64,000 bases of DNA from an uncultured Trueperaceae bacterium (GCA_937907415.1 CALCHY010000048.1:1-64000); one strand, 5' to 3'; shown: positions 34,201 through 40,658, counted from the stretch's first letter. Notes: generated from the letters alone by a model not told the origin. Numbers and translations are program-made.

Positions 34201-37133
34201 TACGCGAGGCGGTTCTCGGCACGAAGCGTGAACGTGCGGGTGCCGTCGATCTCGAAGCTGGTGCCGAAGGGATTGTTGGCGGGCACATCGACGTTATCTA
34301 GCAGGACGCGCGTAGCGTGGGCGGTGCCCCAGGTGAGGTTGGTGCTGCCGACACCGCAGATGCCGATGGGGTCGGCTTGGAAGCTCGTGACGGTGGGCGC
34401 TTCGTCAACCACTACGGTCACGGTGTCGCTGGTGGCGAGCTCGCGTTTGGGTTCGGCGCGTTCGGTGATGGTGAGGGTGTAGCGCTCGCGGGGCGGGAGG
34501 GGTGTTACGGCTTGGCTGGTGAGGCTGGTGACGTCGAGGCCGAGGGGGTGGAGTTCGACGTGGTGCAGGGTCGGGTCGAGGTGGGCGACGTTCCAGCGCA
34601 GGGTGGTGCTTTGGCCGCGGGTGATGTCGCTGTGGTCGGCCGTGAAACTGGTGACGTTGACTTCGTGGACTTCGATGGTGCGTTCGATGCGGATGGGGGC
34701 GCAGTCGGGTCCGTTGGTGAGTTCGAGGACGTAGGTGGTGGTCGTGAGGGGGTTGATGGGCAGTGTGCCGGCGGGGTCAACGACCTGTCCGTCGAGCGTG
34801 ACGCTGGCGGCGTGTTGCGTGTCCCAACGCAGCGTGGTGGTCTGGCCGGCGGTGATGGCGTCGTGGTCGGCCGTCATGGCGCCGGCGGGGATCTCGTAGT
34901 AGGTGACGGGGACGGGGCTTGAGGTGATGGCGTACCCGAGGCGGTTTTGGGCTTCGAGCACGAGGGCGGGCGTGGCCGATGTGATGTTGACTTGGGCGGT
35001 GCCGGCCGCGGCCGGCGCTAGGGCCTGTCCGTTGATCAGGACGCTGCTGGCGTGGCGGGTCTCCCAGCTGATGGTGACGGGCGTGGGCCCGCACACGAAC
35101 AGCGGCTCGACGGCGAAGGCGTCGATGACGGGCTTCTCGACGACCGTGAGGGTACTGGGGTTGCTTCGGGTGAGTTCGCGGTCGTTGCTGGCGTAATCGG
35201 GTGCGGCTGGGGTGAGGGCGTGGCCGCTGATGCGGTCGTAGGCGACGACCGTGTAGGCGAACTGCCCGGCTTCGGTGGTGGTGATGGTGAGGCTGGTGTC
35301 GCTGCCGACGTCGATGCTGCCGGGTTCGACTACGAAACGGTGCAGGTTGGGGTCGAAGGCGTCGTTGAGTTCCCACGTGAGTACGGCTTCTTCGCCGCTG
35401 GTGACTTCGGCGGGAGCGATGGTCACGCTAGTGATGTCGAGGGGCTGGACGGCGATGGTGATCTGGCGCTCGACGCTCTCGCAGCCTTCGTTGCTGGCGG
35501 TGAGCGTGTAGGTGGTGGTGTTGAGTGGGGCGACGGTCCAGGTGCCGGTAGCGTCTACGACCTGGTTGTTGATGGTGACGGTTTGGGCGTGGGTGACTTC
35601 CCAGCTGAGGGTGAGGGTGTCGCCTTGCGTGATGTTGGTCTTGTCGCTGGTGAAGGTCGGGTTGGGGCTGGGGATGTGCGTGATGGTGATGTGGTCGCTT
35701 TCGACCTGGTGCCCGGCTTCGTTCTCGGCGATGAGGTAGACGGCTTGCGTGGCGCCTATGGGGAGGATGTGGTTGGTGGCGCCTGTGACGTCGACGCCCA
35801 TGGGCATGAGCGTGAGCTTGCTGGCGTTCACGGCGCTCCAGGTGACGTTGATGGGTTGGGCGCCGCACACCTTGGCGGGGCTGGCGTCGAAAGCGTCTAT
35901 GCGGGCGGGCGGGACCGTCTCAACGGTGGCCGTTCGGGTGGCGAGCACGCTACCGGCCCTATCAGTGACCGTGAGGGTGTAGGTGGTGGGCCCGGAGACC
36001 GTTACGGGCTGGTAGGTGGTCGTGGTGACGTCGCGGCTGGTGCTGTCGCGGCTGTTGGTGATGGTGGCGGTGTGGTGTGCGGGGCTGAGGGCGTGGTTGT
36101 AAGTCCAGCCAAGGGTGACGCTCTCCCCTTCCGTAACGGTGTCACGGTCGGACTTGAAGTCGAGGATCTCGAGCGGCTCGACAGTGAGCGGCGCGTCGAT
36201 GACTTGGGTGATCTCGCAGGCGCCGTTGACGAGTCGGAGGGTGGCGAGCGCGCCGTTCACTGGTTGGATGCTGCGGGTGCCGCTGGCGACGACTGGTTCG
36301 TCGTCGAGGAAGACGGCTTGCGCGTCAGTGGTGCTCCACGAGAGGGTGCTGGGGACGCCTTCTAGGGTGGGGTTGGGGTTGTACGCGAAGGCGTTGAGGA
36401 GCGGCACGGCGTCGACGATGGCGGTGCGTTCTTCCTTGACCGTGATGCCGGCGATGTTGGTGGCTGTGAGAGTGAAGGTGGTGGTTTCATTGATGTCCAG
36501 CGCGCGCGTGCCGGTGAAGTCGACCTCGAACGGTTCGGCGTCACCGATCTGCAGGGTGATGGTGGCGGCGCCGTAGATGGCCCAATCGAGTTGCACGCGG
36601 CCGGGCAGTTCGGCGGCGCACATGCCGATGGTCTGGCTGGTGGGGTCGTTTTCGTCAGCGTCGCTGATGATGAAGTGGTCGAAGACGGGGTGCGCTTCGT
36701 AGGTGGGGTCGCTGCTGGTGAGGGTGCTGAGGTGGACGTTCTCCCCGCCCTCCCAAGCGACCGTCACATCAACCTGGAACAGGTCGGTGCCGCTGCAGTC
36801 AGCGACTTCGCTGTACTGGCCGGTGTGCAGGTTGAGGACCAGGGGGGTGAGCTTGAGGATCGTGTGGTACTCGGTGCCGCTGTCGCCTTCCTCGGTGCCG
36901 GTGGTGGTGCCGGGGCAAGTCAGGGCTTCGGGGTCGTCGCGGAGGACGGCGACCGTCTCTTCGATGATGCGCTCGGCGATCTGGGTGGCTTCTATGGTGC
37001 GTTGGTTGTGGAGGTTCCCGCGGATGGTCTGGGTGACGATCATGGTGATGCCGAGCACCGCCATGGCGATGACGAGGGTGGCCACCGCGACCTCTACGAG
37101 GGTGAAGCCTTGCTTACCGAGTCTGGTTCTCAT
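22230..37133 (-). CDS. Giant PilV-like tip adhesin: prepilin, 47 Ig-like, 7 FN3, discoidin, Cys-rich end
   Basis: 4967 residues in one uninterrupted 14.9-kb frame. Residues 1-50 are a classic prepilin N-terminus (KQG, then FTLVEVAVATLVIAMAVLGI, Glu at +5) as in PilV/GspI. About 50-160 is a pilin-like domain with a cysteine pair. About 160-4040 is a stalk of sixteen A, sixteen B and fifteen C modules in A-B-C order, about 82 residues each, with Ig-like features (A: CG then TLTW...NAS..LNG; B: G.TATLTW then DGQ, then TTTYTL; C: LTW then DP.LH.L.L.P). About 4040-4480 has four FN3 domains; a discoidin (F5/8C) domain at about 4475-4630 is nested in a fifth; two more FN3 domains follow. The last 80 residues are the four-cysteine domain shared with the PilX-like protein. 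GGAGG precedes the ATG. Likely a pilus-tip adhesin reaching far from the cell. Confidence 0.9.
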   Translation of the reverse strand: MRTRLGKQGFTLVEVAVATLVIAMAVLGITMIVTQTIRGNLHNQRTIEATQIAERIIEETVAVLRDDPEALTCPGTTTGTEEGDSGTEYHTILKLTPLVLNLHTGQYSEVADCSGTDLFQVDVTVAWEGGENVHLSTLTSSDPTYEAHPVFDHFIISDADENDPTSQTIGMCAAELPGRVQLDWAIYGAATITLQIGDAEPFEVDFTGTRALDINETTTFTLTATNIAGITVKEERTAIVDAVPLLNAFAYNPNPTLEGVPSTLSWSTTDAQAVFLDDEPVVASGTRSIQPVNGALATLRLVNGACEITQVIDAPLTVEPLEILDFKSDRDTVTEGESVTLGWTYNHALSPAHHTATITNSRDSTSRDVTTTTYQPVTVSGPTTYTLTVTDRAGSVLATRTATVETVPPARIDAFDASPAKVCGAQPINVTWSAVNASKLTLMPMGVDVTGATNHILPIGATQAVYLIAENEAGHQVESDHITITHIPSPNPTFTSDKTNITQGDTLTLSWEVTHAQTVTINNQVVDATGTWTVAPLNTTTYTLTASNEGCESVERQITIAVQPLDITSVTIAPAEVTSGEEAVLTWELNDAFDPNLHRFVVEPGSIDVGSDTSLTITTTEAGQFAYTVVAYDRISGHALTPAAPDYASNDRELTRSNPSTLTVVEKPVIDAFAVEPLFVCGPTPVTISWETRHASSVLINGQALAPAAAGTAQVNITSATPALVLEAQNRLGYAITSSPVPVTYYEIPAGAMTADHDAITAGQTTTLRWDTQHAASVTLDGQVVDPAGTLPINPLTTTTYVLELTNGPDCAPIRIERTIEVHEVNVTSFTADHSDITRGQSTTLRWNVAHLDPTLHHVELHPLGLDVTSLTSQAVTPLPPRERYTLTITERAEPKRELATSDTVTVVVDEAPTVTSFQADPIGICGVGSTNLTWGTAHATRVLLDNVDVPANNPFGTSFEIDGTRTFTLRAENRLAYPDTAQVTVHQAPQPVVTFVIDKARIPEGDTITLTWDAVDADRVTLDGESVPAQGSRTLTPREATTYQLIAATDNAAGSAFTCITPAEVSVQVDPVSIKRFGLTTTAEVTRGDTLTLPWELDGPFTPGIHTLTLDTIPSGGENHSADVTSLTQLAVRPQVDTSYRLTLRGAVGQLLHQSSVNALVLDPPVVTLFTATPQQVCQAGTVTLAWTATGAAAAFLNGEALSTPGGGTTTRTISATEAFELEVRNSLGASTYAYQAVTTRPAPTTSLEADRTSVPLGGEAKITWSAQHADEVLLNGRRVEPAGSLTITPTSAQTFTLEARADGCITSTRELTITPQPVTANDLQASPNAINAGASSTLTWELDGYHPDLHQTILEPLGLEVAGGTQVVAPSETTAYRVSVRLRASPETVLATSNPTTLTVASEPIIDALRVDPAYICTPTQALTLTWATRNATSATLDGQTVPANGTRQVTGTTFTLKASNALGWETQQTAAPLIAPERTITFTADQEQILRGENVTLQWVVTGAHAATLDGQPVPLTGTLVVTPTQTTVYRLETNTPNGASDCRTTHLVTVEVEELQIESLTATPATIPAGGSSTLAWSATSELDPDKHTLTLEPLGADVTTLTEQQVTATDPTSYWLELRDTNNRLLSRSERLTLAIDGKPALTRATVTPAQQCQPGNVTLTWESGNATHVLIDGQQRPAAGSLNQTITTARQFTLTPIDALGNKGNTETLLARVTPQPTLSLTADKTSIPRGETITLAWDAGTAESVTLNGVHVPAQGSRTFRPDTTTTYRLEAATGDCITAQAATVKVQGVHIDAFTADKENVTSGEDVTLTWSLTGFNEAQHTLTLHPTGDQLEHDAEAITLSPTSSTQYVLRITDQAGRVLAERRLPNPIRVHEAPIITGFTADQLLVHGEADVTLRWGTRHASKVTLEGAEVSPRAEGATTRRVTTERTFTLAATNAAGKAVTATVTIKQTALPTASLQASQSRITAGDQATLTWVASGQQVLLNGASVPATGSMTVAPTRTTTYYTLEARDQAGQKATSTVTITVDPVRVESLTADPTRIQEGDEVTLTWQTTNTFDPELHTLTLQPDSQDVTGRTSIVLEANETTTYQLVLTDKSGRELHRTQPGPLVTLEGAGAIASLTATAPTCAANETSVAWVTRGASSVRLNGQTLDANLTRRGAQALTPAPTQVTLEALNATGNIIDTREITLATPSAPTVAQFRANRSAALAGQTATIEWNVTGAHRVTIDGVEVPAQGEATLAVHETTTYTLHAISADGCAVTERLTIEARHVSVEDLQADKATIRPGESVTLTWTYPVAPAAEHQVILEGHGPLTRNGNTYPISQAVNPTATTTYAVAILDPHGRVLARSNTLTIAVQHQPEIVTFDATPIGVCGAGDVLLTWTTRNASKTFLEHSGAQHDVTTAYGTTAVRANPGDELTLTAWTNYGDDTRTITIGGGQRPSISFNVTPAHRTAGQEATITWDVHGVTSVKLNGQRVNASGTLTDASHQTVAYKLEVEADGCDPIVLERVIHTASVHAYALTADRTRITDGDTTTLRWSLSDNLDPNTHKLVLDPTDQDVTNLRALDVTPGQTTTYSLRVTDKAGATLGASPNVTITVEGYPVITSFDATPMQVCGVQDATFTWTTLNASRVLLNGADVSPVGSGSTTRRITQSGEYVLEAINPLGVRVTSEPLVIQQANQPTITFTADKTTIVDGEPVELTWEAKDATSVTLDGQSAATAGKLTVYPRQTTTYALAANNPTAGIPCETTATVNVTVQPVGIQSFTVTPKDVTVGHDYQLAWGLNSRFDQQLHIVQVDGGSDLGTATSLTRAADESRTHTLTLKRRHDNSVIATKTSGVTVHAAPTIDTLSLAPAAICEGGQSTLEWVTRHANTVTLNGQTVAASGTRTLTPGASANYELIATNPAGTSVQRQATLTVNPRPVITFTTTKATMTAGDTATLTWSIQNATSARINGQNVPLTGSMEVDPLETTTYTLSVDQALCGTTSRQVTVNVNDVSIQMLWFDPSAITVGDPTTAYWDLSPTYSPTLHRLELTETHPENRILADTLTGDRFTFTPDPSDLGTGSMAYDLTVYDLAGRTLDRYNADFGIYAEPRIHDLTATPAAICAAPDQTHADVTLHWTWSGNISRSFLNGEERPYGMIWYSPVTHPVSETTTFVLEGRNFPAYWGDSSRGITTAEITVPFTQVIDPTFSASKARITAGDTVTLTWNAIGATTVGLDGQAVSASGSLQVRPTSTTTYTLTAQTGDCAPITKTITITVDPVSVDTFSADKTNVTSGDPVQLTWSLTRYSTSLHKLVLQPLGTTVTGTNTTVHPTVTTNYRLRIDDNHGRALAQGPQLTVTANAAPAIESFTVQPQLVCGPKDVTLTWSTINATALRLNGQALTPISNGSTTRRVTGNTTFTLAALNAAGGSVTEAHTVTYVAPLEASLTSNKSRMVRGDTATLTWSVSGAKNITLDGQTVNATGTRQVTPTQTTTYTVVATSEHCGTITRTVTVEVDPVTITDFRLDDSTQFDEHGSISRDAPDFHWQTTNLNPSLHALELTAPTGVVTDLPGAGTWSDTSGRTFTYVLTIYDLARNIVDRTEIETFVQPLITGTWPATNVCLPAPLEVAWTVHDAQKYTVHQNGQLVANVDRSPNVITELVRRTVNLADDQPVTLTYTATNPLGSTAAQSVTIQGAYPPELTLTSTPAVAGAPVTVTWSIANAPAATTIRLDGQSVPATGSTTYTIGKTTRAHTLTIEGDPCGAYEKTLPVTPALPTIPTFNTNTTTVTVGDTAQFTWSTNAHYDPTHHRLELAAPGQDQPGISDVAYDLGTATSHARTITKAAAHDYRLTIYSRHTGEQLAASAVRRVTGVHPPRIDSFTATPQQVCSTNPTSTLAWAAANATSRTLTGAGSVAATGSRTINLTGAASYTLTAGNAAGTTVTRTVNVAYITAPEITSFTTQGPSANNNYVTAGKTYTLSWSMSDPNAVPILDGVPLAAGTTSATRAAPNSPDPITHTLELELGPCATEPVSLIAHPAIAPSAIPAPVATITAEQEVTLTWNAPASSGNAPITSYGVYRLTNGTNPATVYLTNVNSYVDEGVLPGNTYKYFVWAGNAANLWGPYSPYSNEVTVIGAPGIPGTPTITNASDRSLTIAWAPPTFDGGALITSYRVERQASSDGSAWDAWSTAQSGNNGTTFTDTGLTAGTYYRYRVAATNQAGASPSSSPSVSARALTTPSAPNTPSITPSGDKQLTVTWNTPANDGYSSITGYRLYRTTTSDGLPPVTTTIEINGSPSGPQEYVDSNLLTGAKVTYRVAAMNTIGEGALSAESSQESVLTVPGVPESIIATVFGESGLQIVWQAPVITAVAPLDSYQLQRQTSSNGTSWNSWETIVPDTGNIARTIFDEGLTAGTYYRYRVAGLNQAGVGEYSPPSDETMAINGPEGVTNLRAHVHSDVTHRITWDNPSDDPTAPIDNLHIHFQSLPNLARNATISGSSSTPERVNDGHASIHSSSGIYASFGSGTGTNSGAENSYIQIDLGTSQEIAAVVAYFYGSDTRHYWYKVKVSEDGNNWTYLAGNANTTGWAQSPDSREVTTGDYLPTIAEAPSETITARYVRLYANGSTANSGNHILELEVLGAGTWYSTRNLGGHLGTEDATVELPAAHAGDYIRYRTQVRNSAGWVNSEPTNVNRAATNPGTPVAPVVSLDSDRRLRINLTAPTSGYDIITGYNIQYRTGINDKNWGAWTTLNANTGNHNTSYTHGGLTAGTYYQYRVAAINAAGTGPISATSSALRAATVPSTPSAPRAAATGDRIINVTWSAPSNGYSPITGYTVQRSTNGGAWVQIGTPSTASIIDTGVAAGSTYQYRVLARNALGPGGVSAASTSIRPYYYRNVEYRHRWSGFWCTYTLENRPVVYGNNVWHQEYFTSGGGCAMTATTGTRWNAQLANPTPECTVLNSNQSGAWALGWCRWW

Positions 37134-37172
37134 GCTGATTGCGCGCCTCCGCGTGAATGCAAGTAAGTGGGG

Positions 37173-37190
37173 CGGGGCACATTCGCCCCG
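37173..37190 (-). promoter_or_regulatory. Leader hairpin of the giant pilin mRNA
   Basis: CGGGGC, 6-base loop, GCCCCG in the 5' leader between the candidate promoter at 37206-37211 and the ATG at 37133. Could stabilise the long transcript or act as an attenuator. Confidence 0.45.
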
Positions 37191-37205
37191 GATTCTCTGT
37201 TTTTC

Positions 37206-37211
37206 ATTCTA
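37206..37211 (-). promoter_or_regulatory. Candidate -10 box of the giant pilin operon
   Basis: GGTAGAAT on the minus strand, identical to boxes before pilB and the lipoprotein gene at 40518. It predicts a leader of about 65 bases before the ATG. Confidence 0.5.
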
Positions 37212-37389
37212 CCTGCTATTAACAGTGGGTGGTGAGCGACGAGCCATGTGGCTGCCACGGCATATACCGTACTGTCTCGTCCTCTTACAGCCTGGTGTTG
37301 TGGCTGGTTGGATTTTAGACGGCCGTGGTGGACGCCATGGGGTGCGCTGGCTTCGGTCCGGGCGAACGAGCGTCTGTGGCGGACCTGCC

Positions 37390-38430
37390 CTAGTTGGTTT
37401 CGGCACCGGCGTCTTCGGTGAATAGGATGCGGCCGCTGGGGCGCTCGAGGATATTGTTGATGCGCACGTTGCGGGTGGTGCCGGTGTGCTGCGCGCCGTG
37501 CTTGAGGACGACCAGGGTGCCGTCGTCAAGGTTGCCTACGGCTTGGTCGGGTTCGTTGCCTTGGCTCTCTAGGTGCACGCTGATGATGTCGCCCGGCACG
37601 TAGTGGGGGCGGAGGGCGTGCGCGAGCTCGTTGAGGTTGAGGACGTTGGCTCCCCTGAGCCTGGCGGCGCGCGTGAGGTTGTAGTCGACGGTGATGAGGG
37701 TGGCGCCGTGCTGGGTCGCGAGTTCGGCGAGGGCCGAGTCGGCGGCTAGGCTGGCTGGCAGGTCGTCGCGGAGCGTGACGAGGTCTACCCCGTGCTGTTT
37801 GAGGTTCTCGAGGTTGGCGAGGCCTCGGGCGCCGCGTTGGCGGCGGTTTGGGCTGGGGCTGTCGGCGAGCACCTGGAGTTCGTCGATGACGCGCGTGCTG
37901 AGGGCGGGTTGGCGGTTGGGTAGTACGGCTGGCAGGAGGTTTTGGATGCGGCCGTCGATGATGGCGCTGGTGTCCAGCAGGATCTCGGGCTTGGTTGCGG
38001 GCGCCTTGTTGCTGGAGAGCGCCGCGCGGTGCGTGACGGTAAGGCTCACGCAGGTGACTAGGCTGATCAGTCCAATCAGTAGGCCGTGCCCCCAGGTGAA
38101 ACCGGGGATTTGCCCGAGGAACGTGTTGAGCATGACGGCGATGGTGAGGCCGATGCTGGCGCCGAGCACGGCGCTGATGACGGCTTCACTGGGGACGCGC
38201 TCGAGGCTCGCGCGGAGGCGCTGGTAGGCGGCTTGGGTGCGGTTGCGGAGCGCGTACCCGACGAGGAAGCCGCTGCAGAGGCCCGCGAGGGTCAGGAAGA
38301 CGGTGTTGACCGTGTCGCTGGTGTTGGTGAGGACCGTGCCGCTCCAGGCGGCTATGACGTAACCGAGGACAGCGCCGACGAGCGCGACGGCAGTGGTCAC
38401 GACATGGTGTGCGCGCGCGGCGGTGATCAT
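37390..38430 (-). CDS. YacL-like integral membrane PIN/TRAM protein
   Basis: 346 residues. Four predicted membrane helices fill residues about 12-135. A PIN domain follows: ILLDTSAIIDGRI (first acidic residue), ELQVLAD, RGLANLENL and LITVDYNLTRAA (later acidic residues), ending with a TRAM domain (GDIISVHLESQGNEPDQAVGNLDDGTLVVL). This order is exactly that of the YacL/PIN-TRAM family common in Gram-positives and Deinococcota. PIN domains are usually RNases; the physiological role of this family is unsettled. Start 8 bases after the upstream PilP-like gene, so it is probably in the same operon. Confidence 0.9.
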   Translation of the reverse strand: MITAARAHHVVTTAVALVGAVLGYVIAAWSGTVLTNTSDTVNTVFLTLAGLCSGFLVGYALRNRTQAAYQRLRASLERVPSEAVISAVLGASIGLTIAVMLNTFLGQIPGFTWGHGLLIGLISLVTCVSLTVTHRAALSSNKAPATKPEILLDTSAIIDGRIQNLLPAVLPNRQPALSTRVIDELQVLADSPSPNRRQRGARGLANLENLKQHGVDLVTLRDDLPASLAADSALAELATQHGATLITVDYNLTRAARLRGANVLNLNELAHALRPHYVPGDIISVHLESQGNEPDQAVGNLDDGTLVVLKHGAQHTGTTRNVRINNILERPSGRILFTEDAGAETN

Positions 38431-38438
38431 GGGTTCCT

Positions 38439-39101
38439 CTACTGTGAGGCGAGTTGAAGTTGTTGGCCTTGGCCGGCCAGCGCGACGGTCACGCCGAGGG
38501 TGTCGATGCTCTGGATGGTGGCGTCCGTGCCGGGGATGAGATCGCCGACGCGCAGCAGGTGAGTCGCGCCGTCACACCGGATTAGGGCCGTGGGGGCCCG
38601 CCCGCCGCTTGTGGCCAGCACCGCCGCGTCAACGCACCACACGCCTTGCTCCTCCCCTGTCGCCTCGGGCTCCTCGGTCGATTGTGCTGCCCCTTGGGGG
38701 GTGGGGAGTGGTTCGACGAGCGGCGTGGCGCTCTGGAGCGCGAGGTCGTGCAGAGGGTTCCTAAGTGCGATGTGGGGGGCAGTGGGTTGCCCGATGCCGG
38801 AGAGTGTCGGCAGATCGAACACGACGAGTTGGTCTGGCACGTTGATGACTGGCGCCGCCGCGGCGGCTGGGGCGCTGCCGCCGTTGGCGTTACCTAATGC
38901 GCCGGTGGCCGGCAGGGCCGGGAACCCGTCCACGTTCAGGGGCGGGGACGGGAGTTGGCTGGCTGGGATGTCGATGGTGATGGGAGCGCTTTGTGCTGGC
39001 GCCTCCTGGGGCTCGGGGGTGGGCGCTAGGTCACGAAAGGGGTTCTGCGCGAGCGCCACCCCGGCTGTGAGGGTGAGTGCGAGTAGGGTGGCGCGTCGCA
39101 T
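38439..39101 (-). CDS. Secreted Pro-rich protein with PilP/GspC-like C-terminal domain
   Basis: 220 residues: signal peptide (LLALTLTAGVALA), a long low-complexity stretch rich in Pro, Ala and Gln (to about residue 150), then a small domain: VWCVDAAVLATSGGRAPTAL, then LLRVGDLIPGTDATIQSIDTLGVTVAL. The last part follows the PilP/GspC homology region (short strands, VRVGD, then G-x-I and V-x-V strands), which contacts the secretin N0 domain. As no pilP is found in the pilM-N-O-Q operon, this gene may supply it. It begins at the base before the lipoprotein stop codon, so the two are tightly coupled. Assignment to PilP rests on a short region. Confidence 0.6.
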   Translation of the reverse strand: MRRATLLALTLTAGVALAQNPFRDLAPTPEPQEAPAQSAPITIDIPASQLPSPPLNVDGFPALPATGALGNANGGSAPAAAAAPVINVPDQLVVFDLPTLSGIGQPTAPHIALRNPLHDLALQSATPLVEPLPTPQGAAQSTEEPEATGEEQGVWCVDAAVLATSGGRAPTALIRCDGATHLLRVGDLIPGTDATIQSIDTLGVTVALAGQGQQLQLASQ

Positions 39102-39764
39102 TTAGAAGCCTCCTCCGTTGGTGTTGGCCTTGACGAGTACGGCTTCGTCACGGAGCTTCACCCAGCCGAGGAACGGCTCGTACCAGAGTTGCTGCACGAC
39201 GCGGCTTCCGCTGCCGTCGATGCTCTGGAAGTCGATCACGAGCACGGTGTGTTCGCCGGTGGGGAGCGTGACGCGGCGTTGTTCGTGGATGGTGCTCTGG
39301 TACTCGAGCGTGTGCGTCTCGCGGGTGCCTTGGTCGAAGCTGATGTTGGCGGTGGTGGTGCCGCCCCAGGTGGCGCCGGTCTTGGTGTTGAGGCCGGCGG
39401 GGAGTTCGTTGAGGGGCGGGTCGTAGGTGATGGTGACGCCGGGGCGTTGCTCGCGGTGGAGGTGGACGCCTTCGGGGGTGTAGGAGCGGTAGTAGTGGTG
39501 GTCGTAGCCTCGGCCGTAGGTGTGTTCGACGGTGAGGACGGAGCCGCGTTCGCTCATGGGGCCGATGACACGGTGGGTGATGGTTTGGGCGTCGAGTGCG
39601 TCGTTGGCGTAGAGGTACTGCCATTGGAGGCCGGTTTGGTTGGGGTGGAAGGTGGTGAGTTCGGGTACGGTGCCGACTTCGAGTGTCGGCGCTGTGCCGG
39701 GGGCGCAGGCGGCGAGTAGGCCGGTTAGGAGGATGGCGAGTAGTGGGGCGGTGCGGTTTCTCAT
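39102..39764 (-). CDS. Lipoprotein, paralog family member 2
   Basis: 220 residues with lipobox LLAAC (Cys at about 20), so an outer- or inner-membrane lipoprotein. The mature part is beta-rich with HPNQTGLQWQYLY near its start, ITYDPPLNELP in the middle, TWGGTTTANISF, and a C-terminal LWYEPFLGWVKLRDE. These four landmarks recur in the adjacent gene at 39817 and more divergently at 56723. Role unknown; placement before a PilP-like gene suggests a pilus or envelope function. GAAGGA precedes the ATG and a TAAACT box lies about 22 bases further up. Confidence 0.72.
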   Translation of the reverse strand: MRNRTAPLLAILLTGLLAACAPGTAPTLEVGTVPELTTFHPNQTGLQWQYLYANDALDAQTITHRVIGPMSERGSVLTVEHTYGRGYDHHYYRSYTPEGVHLHREQRPGVTITYDPPLNELPAGLNTKTGATWGGTTTANISFDQGTRETHTLEYQSTIHEQRRVTLPTGEHTVLVIDFQSIDGSGSRVVQQLWYEPFLGWVKLRDEAVLVKANTNGGGF

Positions 39765-39785
39765 CAGGGGTCCTTCTCGGTTCTC

Positions 39786-39791
39786 AGTTTA
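39786..39791 (-). promoter_or_regulatory. Candidate extended -10 box (TGCTAAACT)
   Basis: TAAACT preceded by TGC, in a 15-base stretch (39781-39795) identical to one before nrdJ (50941-50955). Confidence 0.5.
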
Positions 39792-39816
39792 GCATTTGTT
39801 CGCGGGTCACTTGGGT

Positions 39817-40518
39817 TTAGTGGGCGGGGGCGGTGTTGGGGAGGGTGTTGCTGCCCGTGAGGATGAGGTCGCCGCGGTAGCGGGCGTACCCAACGTGGGG
39901 TGAGAACCAGGCGTGTTGGCGGGTTTCGAGGTTGGTGGCTTCGTCGCGCGCCATGATCTCGATGGTGTAGGTGTCGAGTTCGCCGGCGGGGAGCGTGGCG
40001 GGGCGTTGCTCGAGGACGGTGTAGCGGTAGTTGATTTCTTGCTTCTTGGTTGGTTCGTTGGGGTCGTCGTAGGTGATGGTGGCGGTGGTTCTGCCGCCCC
40101 AGGTGACGCCGGGCGCGAGGCTGTTCTCGCGGGGTAGTTCTTGCATGGGTGGGTCGTAGGTGATGCGGTAGCCGGTGCGGTCTTCTCTGAGTAGGTGGAC
40201 GCCGGTGTTGTCGTGCTGGTGGTAGTAGGTGATGTCGATGGCGCGGCCGCGTAGGCGGGTGAGGGTGACGCGTTGGCCTTCGGTGACGCTAGGTCCGATG
40301 ACGCTTAGGGTGTAGGGGGGCGCGAGGATGCTTTCGCCTTCGGTCAGGTACGTCCAGGTGAGGCCGGTCTGGTGTGGGTAGTAGCTGGGCGCGTCGGGGG
40401 TGATGGCAGCGGTGGCCCTGGGGGTGGGGGCAGAATTGGTGGCGGGCGCGCAGGCCGTCAGGAGCCCGGTCGCGATCAACAGTAGGAAAACGAGTCGTTG
40501 GGGGTGATGCAGGTTCAT
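39817..40518 (-). CDS. Lipoprotein, paralog family member 1
   Basis: 233 residues with lipobox LLTAC. Shares with the next gene the landmarks YPHQTGLTWTYL, ITYDPPMQELP, TWGGRTTATITY and a C-terminal HAWFSPHVGYARYRGDL. Predicted secreted beta-rich lipoprotein; no enzymatic motif. First gene of a probable operon with the second lipoprotein, the PilP-like protein and the PIN/TRAM protein. A GGTAGAAT box lies six bases before the ATG, so the message is probably leaderless. Confidence 0.72.
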   Translation of the reverse strand: MNLHHPQRLVFLLLIATGLLTACAPATNSAPTPRATAAITPDAPSYYPHQTGLTWTYLTEGESILAPPYTLSVIGPSVTEGQRVTLTRLRGRAIDITYYHQHDNTGVHLLREDRTGYRITYDPPMQELPRENSLAPGVTWGGRTTATITYDDPNEPTKKQEINYRYTVLEQRPATLPAGELDTYTIEIMARDEATNLETRQHAWFSPHVGYARYRGDLILTGSNTLPNTAPAH

Positions 40519-40524
40519 ATCACC

Positions 40525-40530
40525 ATTCTA
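40525..40530 (-). promoter_or_regulatory. Candidate leaderless -10 box
   Basis: GGTAGAAT on the minus strand, six bases before the ATG at 40518. Confidence 0.55.
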
Positions 40531-40658
40531 CCTTTCGGCTGATTACTTTGATGGCGAGTCCTCGTGTCGGCGCGGAAGTGAGCGTGCGGTAATTGCGTGG
40601 GCGTCATGATGGGGGCTAGGCTCGCGTTGTTTGCGGGGAATCATTCCGGGGGTGTGCC

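Noticed and set aside
22230..37133. Repeated DNA within the giant gene taken as a CRISPR or tandem-repeat array
   Set aside because: Repeats are protein-level, about 240 bases per domain, diverged and in frame; no short identical repeat-spacer pattern.
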